DNA of 64,000 nt from Xylaria sp. FL1777 (taxonomy: Eukaryota > Ascomycota > Sordariomycetes > Xylariales > Xylariaceae). Below are positions 47,032 to 58,773 of the stretch, one piece after another. The stretch's first letter is position 1. Every line of letters begins with the position of its first letter. Where the stretch lies: the NCBI GenBank assembly GCA_022578965.1, contig MU400568.1, forward strand, positions 186,001-250,000, written 5' to 3'. The notes under the pieces are model-generated. The model was not told the origin of the DNA. It did not search any database and worked only from the letters and a program-made list of their open reading frames with translations. The position numbers were made by a program, and so were the translations under genes.

Positions 47032-47989
47032 GGGGCATCACTACGTCTGCTGAAGCTATCCCCTCCACCAATAGTATCAGCGACCGTTGCGACGGGTTTT
47101 CTGTAATGGCTATGTATGGTCTCATGATTACTAGAAGTTCTAAAACACAAATTCTGTTCCAAAACACTGTCACTGAGTATATTGAGGCATCACCAATACA
47201 TCAAACATGCAGTTATTCGCAGTATGCTGCACTATAACTTTTACGAATGCCCTTTTATCGTGTTCCTTCAGCTGCTGCTTCCTCTAACTTACTAGACTAT
47301 TCCACATTCGCAAAGGCTGGCACTCTACGCAGACCGTCTTGTCAAGACAGGCCAACCGGTATATTGCTCTGTTGCTCGTATTCCCGCACACCAGGCCGTT
47401 ATTTGTTCTCTATAGTTATATGCATGGACAGGTACTAACACCAATTTTATACCTCCCTCGAATTGTTCCACCGCATTTGACAGCGATATTTAGCCATCGG
47501 AGTTCTCCTTTCAGAAGGCCGAGAGTCCCGTGGGTTCTGACACCATCTTAATGCGATCCGTATGCCCTCGCATCGATAGTCGGTAAATGTTAGACGTATG
47601 TTGTGGTGCTCGCAGCATGAGATCGGCCCGTCAAAGTCTCGCTCCTTGCCTTTCTGCGTAGAGGATGTGCATCCACGATGAAGGATCCTGAGGTTACATT
47701 TTAGGGTGGTAATGTGCTTAACGACCTCCTTTTCATTTCTTCCCTCCTCCACATCTTGGGTGGGGGGCGAATGTCCAATGATGACGGATCGTCGAGTGCC
47801 TTTATCCAGGTATCATACTGCGTAAGACTAAGGCTACCAAGCCGGTGTAAGCGATACTATTGATGCAGGTACCTAGTCGCCTAACCACTTTTACAATTCT
47901 CGGAATCAGATGTCAATTCCCCATGTCTTCGCTCTCCGTGTGCTGATGGTTCTCATCACTCTCATTCAAACCTAAACATTCTCATTAAG
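47032..47989. other. Intergenic region before the P450
   Basis: About 960 nt; only short ORFs without domain character. It should contain the P450 promoter. Confidence 0.6.
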
Positions 47990-49784
47990 ATGCTGGCGGA
48001 CGTTCACATGGCTCGTCTTGTCGAGATCGCACGCTCTACGAGCCCAGACCAGATATTGGCCACTATAATAATTGTAGTTTTAGGCCTCTCAGTCCTCTTT
48101 AAGAAGAAAGACAAGAATATTCCTGGTGTCCAAATACATGGCTATAGAAGTTGGTTTGAGCCCACGTTCCTGCTACAATGCAGGTTCGTGATGGGTGCAC
48201 ACGAGATTATATCAAGCGGCTACAAGAAGGTACTCTCTCGGAATTCAAAGTTTGACGTTCCATTAGCTAAAAAGAATTACAGTTCAAAGACGAACCATTC
48301 ATAGTCCGTCGCTTCGACACAGACTATAACATTCTTCCGATTAGGTATCTTGATGAATTACGTTTAGTGCCGCCGACGATACTTAGCAGCAAGATCGCTA
48401 CAAGCTTTGTAGGCGTTCCGTACATCCAATCAAATCGTGATCTACTGGATCGCTAATGCGAGTGGTAGAACATGCTCTACGAATGGACTGGTTTACATTT
48501 CCTGAACCGGTCTGACCTCCATGCTCACGTCATGAAGCGCAAGCTAGCACCAGAATTATCGAAGTACCTCGAAATTGCCGCCGAGGAAGTCGATTATGGT
48601 TGGAAGATAGATGTCCCTCAATCGGAAGGTAAGTGGACAGATAACCACTGCAGATGATCATTTTCCAAGTATACTAAATACTCCCAGACTGGATAGAGGT
48701 TGATATCCAAGAAATTATTCGCATGCAAGTCGCCCGTATGTCAGCAAGGATCTTTGTCGGAGAGCCGGCGTGTCGGGACCCAGTGTGGCTTAGAGTATGC
48801 CTTGATTTTACAATTGATGCATTCACCACCGCCTTCATTATTAGAATGTTCCCTACATGGATGCGGCCTTTCGTTGCTAGATTCGTTCCGGCTCGGAATC
48901 GGTTGAAGATCCATCGCGCAAAGGCTGAGGAAGTTGTTGGCGAGAAAATGAAGAAGCATTTCGAGTGGATGCAGAGAAAGAAAGATGGTGAAAGTCTAGA
49001 CTATGAAGAAACGCTTCTGGATTGGATGATAGAGGAGGCCAGCGAACAGGAGGCCACGATCCCTGAGATGGCGAATCGTCAATTGATTATGACACTAGCA
49101 AGCGTTCACACAACTTCTACGAACACGTCAATCTTTCTGTTTGAGCTATGCGAGCACCCAGAGTGGTTCCCCCTATTGAGGGAGGAAATTGAAGAAGTCA
49201 ACAAGCAGACAGGGGATGCTTCTAGGACTGACATCAAACGGTGGCACCGAAATCTAGACCGAATGGACTCATTCTTATTAGAATGTTTCAGAATTCACCC
49301 TCCTATCCTTCGTAAGTAGATCCTGACATATATTGCCGGTGGTCTGCTAATAGTACTAGTGAGCCCCCAAAGGGTAGCACTCGAGCCATATACGCTCAAA
49401 GACGGAACACATATACCGAAAGGGTGTAGAATCGCATTTGCCAATGGGGACCACCAAATGGACCCGGAAATCACACCAGAGCCGTTGACATTTGACCCCA
49501 TGCGGAGCTATCGCAAGCGACAGTCATCAAGACTCCAGCACGACAGAAATCAGGCCGTCCTAACGGACCTGAACAACAACTTGACGTTTGGATACGGAAA
49601 TCAAGCTTGCCCGGGAAGGTTCTTGGGTGTGGCTGAAGTCAAGTTCCTACTTGCGCGCTTGCTCACCGAATTCGATTTCAAGTACCCTGAGGGCAAATCG
49701 ATGCCAAAGACTCTGCATGCCGATGAGAATGTGTTTCCCGAACCGAGTGCAAAACTCATGATGAGGAAAAGGAGAATTCATTAG
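47990..49784 (+). CDS. Cytochrome P450, ent-kaurene-oxidase-like
   Basis: Exons 47990-48229, 48283-48414, 48469-48628, 48688-49311 and 49360-49784 give 526 residues with every phase closed. The N-terminus has a membrane anchor (ILATIIIVVLGLSVLF). The ExxR motif of helix K is ECFR (376-379), and the haem loop is FGYGNQACPG with Cys469. The I-helix region reads LASVHTTS. Segments such as RYLDELRLVPP, RMQVARMSARIFVG and DPMRSYRKRQSS match fungal P450s of the gibberellin ent-kaurene-oxidase and indole-diterpene group. It would hydroxylate or oxidise a terpenoid at the ER with a P450 reductase. The donor of intron 2 (GTTCCG) is weak; without that splice the reading frame meets stops near 48456-48468. 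Because phase and length (54 nt) fit, I read the gene as intact. Confidence 0.85.
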
Positions 49785-51506
49785 CTATGTTTAAAAGCAT
49801 AGGCACAACGTTATGTTAAATTGGGATTTAGTAATTATAGTAAATACGTTGATCAATCACACCTGGATAGCGCAGCATATGTTACATACATTTATACAGA
49901 CCGATGGGACACGCAACTACCATGCATTACTAAATTGATATAAGCATTCGCGTCGACATTCTACCACTAGTGAATCTCGTGATGTATGTCGTAGCAATTC
50001 ATTGATTTGATGAATCAATGCAGTACCACATCGAGCCAAGCTATTCATCTCAATACTACACTGCGATATGGCAAATCTCGATCTCCATACCATTTTACAG
50101 AGACTGCTATCGTCTAAAGCTAAAGCAATATCATTCTAAGCATGCCAACAAAGTACAAGGGTCTCATATAATCTGAGAGATAGTTTGTTGTACATATCAA
50201 CCGTCTATTTATAATACTTGGGTCGATGTCCAGGTTCTTAACTACTGATGGCTACAATGACTCGCCACTAAAGATAACGCATTCCACCTCCACCTCGCTA
50301 AGATATAAACTTTCATCTATCTAAGTGTATCTTCACGATGCATGATTTACAAGAAGCTGTCGGTTTCCAACGTTAGCTGATGGCCTCACGTACAGGCTAG
50401 GGCTCTGTGCTACTTTCTCGGCAGCTTGATACTCTATATATAAGGTTCTGGCATATGTCGTTTCCATAAGGGCTTCGTGCTTCATGCTAGACTGACTAAT
50501 GTGGCAAGTGATATGCGCATGCGAAAGATTTTACAAGTACCAGGACATAGTCCTCCTCCTCCTATGTTTCGATAAGGTCTTAGTCGCAATTCTACACTTA
50601 GGACAATGAAGTAGCCTGTATATTATCCAGACTGGGATACTAAGGGATTTTAGCTTGTACAACAACATCATTGATACCCCTTACATATGATTGACTATTC
50701 CAATAGGCTGCATTGACTCCTACCTCGTTTTGGCTGTAAGCGTCAGCATTAGGAGCCATTAGATAGAATAGACTAAGACTAGTTCTTGAGAGTCTAAAGC
50801 CGGTAGTTGTTAAATATCAATATTTTTTCGCCATTATTTGGATTTCTATTCACATAGTAATACCTTAGACGAATTTTGGCACACAAGTTCTATTCTGCGT
50901 TATGTAGTAAGATAACAGAGGTATTTCGTATATTGTAGCAAAGGTATCTGCTACATCATGTATTCGTGGTATATGCCATTACATCCATTCTAGATTCAAT
51001 GGAATGAGTCACTTCTCCATTGAGCGATTTCATTACCTTCAATCTCTATCTTTGCCGTAGCTAGGTACCCTAGAATGTAGTACTTCAGTTATCAACTGCG
51101 AGTTGTTACCCAATAGATCAACAATTCCTATTGAACTCATTACAATGGCTTTCTTTCATTGATACTATTACAATACCTATCCGGCCGAAGTGACTTTCTA
51201 CTCCAAGGACCAATACTATATAAACATCCCCAAGGCCACATTCCTTCACCTTGCCATGTATCGACTTTATTCTTCATCTACTAATCAGAGCTGTCTGGTC
51301 GGTCCTCATCTTGTTAATACTAAAGCTCATTACGAGATACAGAGCCCTCAAGCCAAACTAAAAGCTCCTCCCTTTCCTCATCACCAACATCTTTGTCACA
51401 TCTACTCACACAACTCAGCCTTGAGTTCTCTTGGGCACAATACATCTCACCTAGTCTGGTAAACACTACACACTACACAGACGTATCAATAAGCCTTATT
51501 ATAAAT
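49785..51506. other. AT-rich intergenic region
   Basis: About 1.7 kb, markedly AT-rich, no exon-like block. The last 300 bases, CT-rich near 51360-51470, are the likely promoter and leader of the next gene. Confidence 0.6.
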
Positions 51507-52896
51507 ATGGCTGCGGGAATGAATTCGAGGGAAAACGCCAACATGGCGGATGATCAAGCTACGGAGCACTTCATGAGCCCCTACGGCGTTGAAGACTTGG
51601 CGGCAAACCAAGTGCAAAACTTAACTGGAGGATACGGCGACTTGTACAAGTAAGTTTTCATTTAACTCTTTGCGAGATAAGACGAGTATAATATTTGTTA
51701 GTCAGGCCACTAACAAAAGTAACAGCGGCGACTGGTCCTTTGACCAAGATTCACTCGCGGTAGACATGAACCAAAATCTTTACACTCCCTCTGCGCCGGG
51801 GACTATTCCTGAGCAACAAGAAATGGTGATTCAACCATTGCACGAAGCACCTGCGGCTTTTAACATCCCTGATTACAGTCCAGGGCATATTCCACTGGCC
51901 ATGGAAGACCAGCAACAGCAGCAATTCTGGAACCCGCCTCCGCAGACACCCGGCGACTCCCTCGTCAGCGTAGAAACCCCGATCAACCTCTTGAACACAA
52001 GCTTTACACCAAATGACTTCGCTGGTGGAGAGGAGATGGGAGCTGATCCTCAATGTTCCGTCCACTCAAGCTATAATACAGGCGGCCAGGTGGGATCTGA
52101 CTACTTGTCTGGTGTAGCCGTATCAGGACCACAACACGTCAACGGAATGCCAGAGTATATCCCTCATTCAGTTGCATCCTATGATCAGACTGCTACTCTC
52201 AGTACTGGTGTTTCTTTCGGAAGCGAGGCACAGAGACCTGGTCCTCCTTACTCCATGACAAGCACCCAAGGAGCACCGAGTAGCACCGCGTATTCCCACC
52301 CGTCTTACGCCCAGGACTTTCAGACTTTATTTCCTAGAGCGCAAGACTTTATGCCCCACCGCAATCCCATGGAACCCAGCTCCCCCTTCTTCACTACGGA
52401 ATACGGCACCTTTCCTACATCCCTCTATGGCCCTTTACCGACTGCTGTACACCACGAGTATCAACCGGACATGAGCGTGATCAACATGTTCACTGGCGAG
52501 CGGCGCGAATTCCCTCCTCCACAAAGGACTAAGCGGCTTGCGGAATACGAAGAGGAGCGCCGGCGTGAGCCAAAGCGAGCCCGGGACAACTACTATGGAG
52601 CTCGCACAGCGCAGTCCAGCGCTGGAACAACAACTACTACTGCGGAATACAGAGTGTATGATGTCTCGACTCCTGGCGTTGAGGAAGTTCTTCATGCACC
52701 GACTACCACTACCACTACCACTACCACTACCACTACCGTGGCTGCTTCTGCTGCTGCGGTCGGCGCTCAGGGCAAGGATACCACATGCAGCTATATGCTC
52801 GATGGCGACTCTGACGAGGATGCGGAGTACGAGGATGAGGAGGAGTACGAGGAACGGGAGGGGGATGAGGAGGAGGAGGAGAGTGAGGAGGAGTGA
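51507..52896 (+). CDS. Hypothetical low-complexity protein with acidic tail
   Basis: Exons 51507-51649 and 51726-52896; the 76-nt intron has GTAAGT and CTAAC; 437 residues. No known domain. The first 300 residues are rich in Pro, Gln, Ser and Tyr, like a transcriptional activation or disordered region. A basic patch (TKRLAEYEEERRREPKRAR) follows and may serve as a nuclear signal. A Thr run is coded by six ACTACC copies (52702-52737), and the last 35 residues are almost all Asp and Glu. The composition suggests a nuclear or nucleolar protein, but this is only inference. It borders the putative cluster on the right and runs in the same direction as the P450. Confidence 0.7.
52702..52737 (+). 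repeat. Six ACTACC copies coding for Thr
   Basis: A perfect 36-nt tandem repeat inside the hypothetical gene, coding for consecutive threonines; its length may vary between strains. Confidence 0.9.
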
Positions 52897-53372
52897 AAGT
52901 CAAGTCGCTTTTTCTCTTGCTACCCGTGTCTCGAGCTATAGCGCAGACACGTTCGGCATTACTATGTGTAGCGTATACTCCAGAACGGAGATGGAGGTAC
53001 ACTTCACCAATATAGGGACCACGCAGGGGAGTTATCTCTTTCACACATGGGGTCCTGTTTTGTAAGGACTATAAAGATCAGATGGAATAGGGTCTGTCTA
53101 TTCCATCATGATCAAGAAGATGCAGTGCTGGCTTTTGTCTTGGCATTTCTCTTGCTGCATTGAGACCAAAGCTGCAGCTTAAGCATCATAGCGAATTTGA
53201 GGAAAGGGTATGGGGAAGGAAACTAGCGTGGACAAAAAGGGAGTTGGGACACGATCCAGCTGGGGGTTTGATAGCTTTTGTGACGGAATGCTTCTAGGCA
53301 TCTAGGTTTCTTGCTAGACAATGAGATACCCCCATTTGTGTTTCTACGTGGATGCTGATTGATGTAGATCGC

Positions 53373-53377
53373 AAGTG

Positions 53378-53414
<37 letters not shown>
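53373..53414. repeat. Seven AAGTGA tandem copies
   Basis: A perfect hexanucleotide array of 42 nt in non-coding DNA. Confidence 0.95.
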
Positions 53415-54258
53415 TTTGTAGCATTGAATGTTAAATGTGGAAGTACTTTGTGGAAGAAGCTCTACACTAACACAAACACATTTTCACTAGCCTGTGTGAA
53501 CTATACACTACCTAGGTACTTTGTTCTTTGTATTCCAATGCAGGGAGAAAAAGAATATGCTGAAGAGAACATGCTGACTACTTGTGTAGCATCTGCCATT
53601 ACTTACCTCTAATTACGAGATTTGAGGAATTTAGAATATAATTGGATTAACTGAACAAAGGGAGAACTCGAGATCAAGAGAGAAAGGAGACTGTCTCGTT
53701 TAGCTCACAAGGCCACAGCGCACCATGCTAGTCAGTACCTGGAATACCTTCACGAACGTGTATTCACTGCGTAGACCAGAAACAGGCAAACAAACCCATT
53801 CACATGATTGAAGATGTGATACATTGTATAGGGTAGAGTTAAGACTAACTACCTAAGGAGTAGCATAACAGGTCTTTCAAGACCATGACACTCACAAGCT
53901 CACATACACACGCACGTCCTTTTAGGGTGACGGTATGCGGTACCGTCCCCAGATCCTACATCTTCTCTATCGCGACAAGGGGGAGTAGAATTTTCAAATC
54001 CAACAAAAAAAAAATCCAATCTCTCAGTCTCAATCAGCCCTGTGTGTTTCCCCCCGTATTAACCAGATTGTCATGAATCGTAACTTTCTGAGTAGATACA
54101 AAAGAAAAAAAACAAGAGGAAAAAAGAAGAGGAAGAAGAAGAAGGAGGAGGGGTAATAAACAACAAACAAATAGCAAATCTTTCTCATTCTTTATTCTTT
54201 ATGTCAGAACTCCTCTCATCAAGAAACCCAACACCCCTTTAGCGCCCGCTGATTGATA

Positions 54259-54288
54259 GATTGGATTGGATTGGATTGGATTGGATTG
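54259..54288. repeat. Six GATTG tandem copies
   Basis: A perfect pentanucleotide array of 30 nt; related GATT strings recur near 54411-54434. Confidence 0.9.
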
Positions 54289-54608
54289 ATCGATTAAATG
54301 ATTGAATGACTGATTCCTAAAAGAAGAGGGGGTATCATCACGTTAACTCGTGGGGACATAGAAGCAGCAGCAGCAGCAGAACAAGAATAACAAAAAAACT
54401 GATTTGGCGACCGGGCGATTGATTGATTGATTGAGGGACCAGTTCATCCCTCCATTTCAACAAGCCCATGAAGAGTGTCCATTGGCGGGAATGGAGAGCC
54501 CTAAACCATAAACGAGTCCATCGGATTCCATGGACAGATAGTCCCCGAAATCGCCGTGTATTAAGCGTAAACATGAGGGTCAGTCAGGTAGGTATGCGAA
54601 ACCCCGTC

Positions 54609-57050
54609 TCACACCACGACGACGAAGTTCTTCCGCGAGTCGATCTCGTCGACGTGGAAGCCGTAGACGACCTTGAACAGGTCGCGCAGGAAGCCGTACT
54701 GGCCGGACCGATGGGTCATGAAGGCGACGCTCTTGGCCATGTCGGCGGCGGCCACGCGCTTGCCGCGCGCCGGCAGCGACGCGGCCTGGCGGAACGACGG
54801 GTCGGCCACCACGAGGTTCTTGTAGTTCTGCAGCAGCGTGGCGTGCGAGGGCAGCGAGCCGAAGGAGCCCGTGGGCAGCGCCCTCACGAAGGTCTGCAGC
54901 GACACGGGTTTGCCGTGGCCGTCGGACGCGCCGTCGCGCGAGAACCCCATGTTCATGGCCGCCTTGAGCACGAGCGCCTTGATCCGCGTCAGGTTGACGT
55001 CTTCGGTGGTCGTCGCCGTCGTCGCCGTGCTGGACGTCCGCTGGCTGCTCTGCGAGTAGCTCGAGAGGTTCGAGGCGCTGCTCGGCCAGCGCCCGCCCCT
55101 GTTGCTGTCCGTGCCGAGCACGAGGATGTTGGGCGCCTGGGGCGACGAGCTCTCTGGCGACATGGGCGTGTCTTCGAACTCGGTGACCGGCGTCTCGGGT
55201 ACCGGCGGCGGCTTTCGGAGCTTCTCTGTGGAATCTCGCTTCTGGCCGTCCCGCTTGCTGCGATTCGACTGCCTGCTTGCGCGGCCGTCTGTCTCTGTCT
55301 CCCGATTATATGTGAAGAAATTAGGTTGGGTGGGCCGTGGTGTGCCTCTGTCCGGACGTATTTGCGTCCATCCTTCCCGGAATATGTCGCAAAGTTCCCA
55401 GCATGCTTGTACAGCTGAAGTAAGCAATTCCTCATCCGGTTCTTTTCCGTCTCTCTTCTTTTGGCGTAGGCTAAAGAGCATCTCTGCTAACGACCAACAA
55501 GCGCGGAGAAGGGAATTCGTCTCCTCCGCCAATTGCCCCCGCTGCTTCATCAATCGGTGACATAAAGTGATATAAAAGTCCAAGGTTCGCTCTTGGAAAG
55601 CTTCCGGCAGATTTCGATTATCTTGTGCGCTGTATAAACTACTAGAGGTCAGTGTTAGGAATCAGTTGGATCCAACACTACTCACTGGTTGTTCAATTCA
55701 AAGCTCACGCGCAGGATGGCATCAGACATTTCATTCGGGCGCATTCGTACATCGAAGAGGGCCTGACAGAAGTCCCTACAAAGATCAAGGTCTTCTTTCA
55801 CGTCAAAGGGTTCAATGGTCTCGTCCCTGTTGTCATAGAGGCGTTGGCAAAGCTTCCAACAGCATTTCCAGGCTTTTTCGTGTCCATCGGGGGTGCCTGA
55901 TATGCTGAAAACCCTTTCGCGATGGTGAGTGCTTAAGCTCGCAAGAGTGTTGCATAATACCCAGCACTCTTTCAACGCCGACTGCAAAGATTGAATCTCT
56001 GTATCCTCCGGAAGCTCTCCTCGGACTGGAGTCGGATATTCTTCGTCGTAATAACTTTCTAGATCCGGCTCAGCGTCGGTTTCAGGCTCCCTGGTCTCGG
56101 GAATAACTGGACACGTCAGCTGTAATACTAGCAATGGCCATTGACGGTCCTTACGCTCTAAACTACTTGCGCTGCTGGATCGTATTCTTGAAGACTCGCT
56201 AAGTACTTCCTGAAGGTTCTGAGCTCTAGGTGTTGCGCTATCAAGGCTGTACCGAACGGGTTTGACGTCCGTAGACAAGGGTGGTGGTGTGGGCAGCCCC
56301 ATTGATTTAACCTAGATGATTAGCTTATACTCTGCTATATTTAGATCCGTAGTACCTTTGAAGCCCGATCATTGGGGGTGGAGAAGGCGATTTCTTCGGA
56401 TTTGGGTGATTGTCTGGGAGAGCGTCTCTGAGTAGACTCTGAGTGTTTTGAGAGGGTGTCGGACCCGGCCTATGATGATGAGTATACTTCCAGCTCTACA
56501 TGGAACAACCAACTAACCCAGTTCTGAAAACTCTCGGGGGCATGGATAACTGAGACTGCCTCTTCGTTTGCCGTTTGCCGAAATTGGTCAGATATTATAG
56601 TTCGTAGCTTTAGTAGCTGTCAATATTAGTGATTACCATTACTGCCATCACGAGCACCACCAACCTGTGGCTGCGACCCAGACTCGGCAGCACTTGAGAG
56701 TAATTGGGCTTCATCAGACGCCTCGTCTTCAATTTCCGTCGTCTCCGTCCCAACCGATGTAACTGGCGAAGGACCGACCATGTCGCTAGGACTCAGGAGA
56801 TAAGAAATAGGTGACGCTCGAGCAGCGGTAGCCGAGGACGGCCGGAGCCCGCTGGATTCCGTAGAACCGGAAGACCTGGGCAAGTTAGCTATAAACCTAA
56901 GAGTAGATTGCTCATGTAGGTAGCATACATTGGGCGAAAGGGAGGTTGGAGAGCTGAAGAGTTCGACGACGGGACAGGCATGTCCGAATGAGCTGAGAAG
57001 CTAGATATTATACTCCCAGTTGATGATCTCAACGGGGCTTCGAGAGCCAT
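54609..57050 (-). CDS. Conserved-looking hypothetical protein, about 730 residues
   Basis: Six exons joined by phase: 57050-56929, 56875-56665, 56616-56518, 56469-56356, 56311-55686 and 55629-54609. The start is uncertain. I use the ATG at 57050 (MALEAPLRSS), but the same frame is open back to a TAG acceptor-like site at 57174, so an upstream exon is possible. The first 260 residues are Ser/Pro-rich and disordered. The middle (about 260-560) is helical with repeated Cys/Trp segments (ALKECWVLCNTLASL, KAWKCCWKLCQRLYD, LLRACWSLAEMLFSL, AVQACWELCDIF). These suggest a small repeat of a ...CW.L... helix. After a Ser/Thr linker, the C-terminus is well ordered (RIKALVLKAAMNMGF, FLRDLFKVVYGFHVDEI). 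No catalytic motif is seen; function unknown. Confidence 0.75.
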
Positions 57051-58216
57051 GATTAGCTGATCCTGGTTCGTACCACGGACACAGAACGGGTCAACAATGC
57101 TGGCGGAGTATGTAGACTGGCGCTTGAGCGTGGATCTAGCTGCGTCTCTAAGCGCCACCACAGCACCAATTCCCTACACAACGCGCTTGTTCAAGAATAA
57201 GCGACTCTGTGCTGAAAGACTCGCCAGAGATGATGGGTCTGCTGCGCCAGACTTGCGCGATGCGGGTGGCCGTTTGGGAAATTGGCTTGAGCAACGTAGA
57301 CTGCTCTGGGAATTGGCGAACTTGTCCTGCAAACGGAAGGGCCGCGCGATATTGGGCGAGCTGATAAACAAACCTGTTTGCTAGAGGCTGAACCGTCCCG
57401 AGAGCATGCAATTGACTACGGGTCGAGGCGATCGGGCGGTTTTTGTATCACTAGCTGTCTATAAGAGGCTGTGAGGAACCCTGGCGTTTGTCAAAACAGG
57501 ACAGGGAGTGAAGCAAGAAAAGAAAAAAAAAACGAACAAAAATAAATTCGGAACCAATTCCTCAGGCGTAGACTAGCAAAGGTTTAATAGAGGAGGGGCA
57601 GAAGAAGAGAAAGCGGTCGCGCTTGAAATTCAACGATGACTAGGTAGATAGATAGGTCCTAGGAGAGCTCCACCGCAGAGGTTGTAACCCAAGTCGGCGA
57701 CCGTATATTGGTACCTGCTATACACTACGGCTCCAGGCAGAGCTCGAGCATTAAGCCAGCTACGGAGAGAGCTCGTCCATGGATGTTGGGCGACCGGCGA
57801 AGCTAGCAGGTAGGGCTAGTGATCCCTGAGAGAGAAGTATACATACAGTCCAGTAGTGTATTGTACATCACACTATACAATCTGTACAACAAAGGCAGGG
57901 TGGTGGTGAGCTGGAGGGGAAGCCATCCACGTTCTAGCCAAGCGGGCGCAAAAACGGAGAAAGAGCGCGCGCAAGACGACGGCCAAGGGTGCGCCAGTAC
58001 TGGACAAGCTAGGTATCCTAGATACCTAATGTACAAAAGAAGAGGGCAGAAGGCGACAGCGAGCGAATAGGCTGGCACCCTGGCCGAAGGATCTCTCCAC
58101 CCTGTGGCCCAGGTTTCTGAGGTTGCACGGAGGCTCTTTCGTCAATGTCGCATAAGGTAAGCAATAACAACGGGTGGCAGATCGGAATTCCTGAGGAGAT
58201 TTGAGTTGGCGCACTC

Positions 58217-58252
58217 GGCTTGTTTGGCTTGTATGGCTTGTATGGCTTGTTT
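58217..58252. repeat. Four copies of a 9-nt unit
   Basis: Four head-to-tail copies of GGCTTGTNT, the third-last letter position varying between T and A; non-coding. Confidence 0.85.
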
Positions 58253-58738
58253 CGCTTTGCTGACCTGACTCACGATGGCACGTTGGGACTGTGCAGATGC
58301 TTCGCGACGACTGGAACGAATCCAGCCTGCCGCTGTACGACTGGTGCTCTGCGTTGGAGAAGGCGAACCGACCAGTAAAACGCGGGCGAAGCTGCTAGTC
58401 TGGGCAGAAGTCTGGGCAAGGAGATGAGGGTCTGTCTGGGTCTGTCTGGTTGCTGATGGGTTCACATTGGCACACAGGCCCCCTCGGCGCTTAGCAGCAG
58501 GTGGATCGCTTCATCCGACGAGTCACAGCAGGGGAGCACTTCCACCGCCTATACTAGTATACCACATACATATCCCTGCCTCTCTGGTGTTATGTACGCA
58601 GTAGGCATATGAATGAGTAAGGAAATAGGTAGGATGGAGGGGGAGGAGAAAAGCAGATGGTCTATCGCATCGCCAGGGGCCGGGCACTTTCATCCCTGTC
58701 GTCATTGAAGCTCGTAGTAACTAACCATTGCATATCCA

Positions 58739-58742
<4 letters not shown>

Positions 58743-58770
<28 letters not shown>
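58743..58770. repeat. (TG)14 microsatellite
   Basis: Twenty-eight bases of uninterrupted TG dinucleotide. Confidence 0.95.

Positions 58771-58773
<3 letters not shown>

Larger units (their letters stand above)
52897..54608. other. Convergent intergenic region with simple repeats
   Basis: About 1.7 kb between two 3' ends. It has seven AAGTGA copies (53373-53414), six GATTG copies (54259-54288), a purine-rich AAG/GAG run near 54100-54155 and a GCA run near 54365-54378. No gene seen. Confidence 0.6.

Noticed and set aside
54468..55418. Long plus-strand ORF (316 codons)
   Set aside because: It is the antisense shadow of the GC-rich last exon of the minus-strand gene; composition is Arg/Val-rich and low in sense.
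57097..57411. Overlapping ORFs on both strands upstream of the CW-repeat gene
   Set aside because: Only non-ATG starts on the minus strand and no match on the plus strand; more likely leader DNA or an unresolved first exon.
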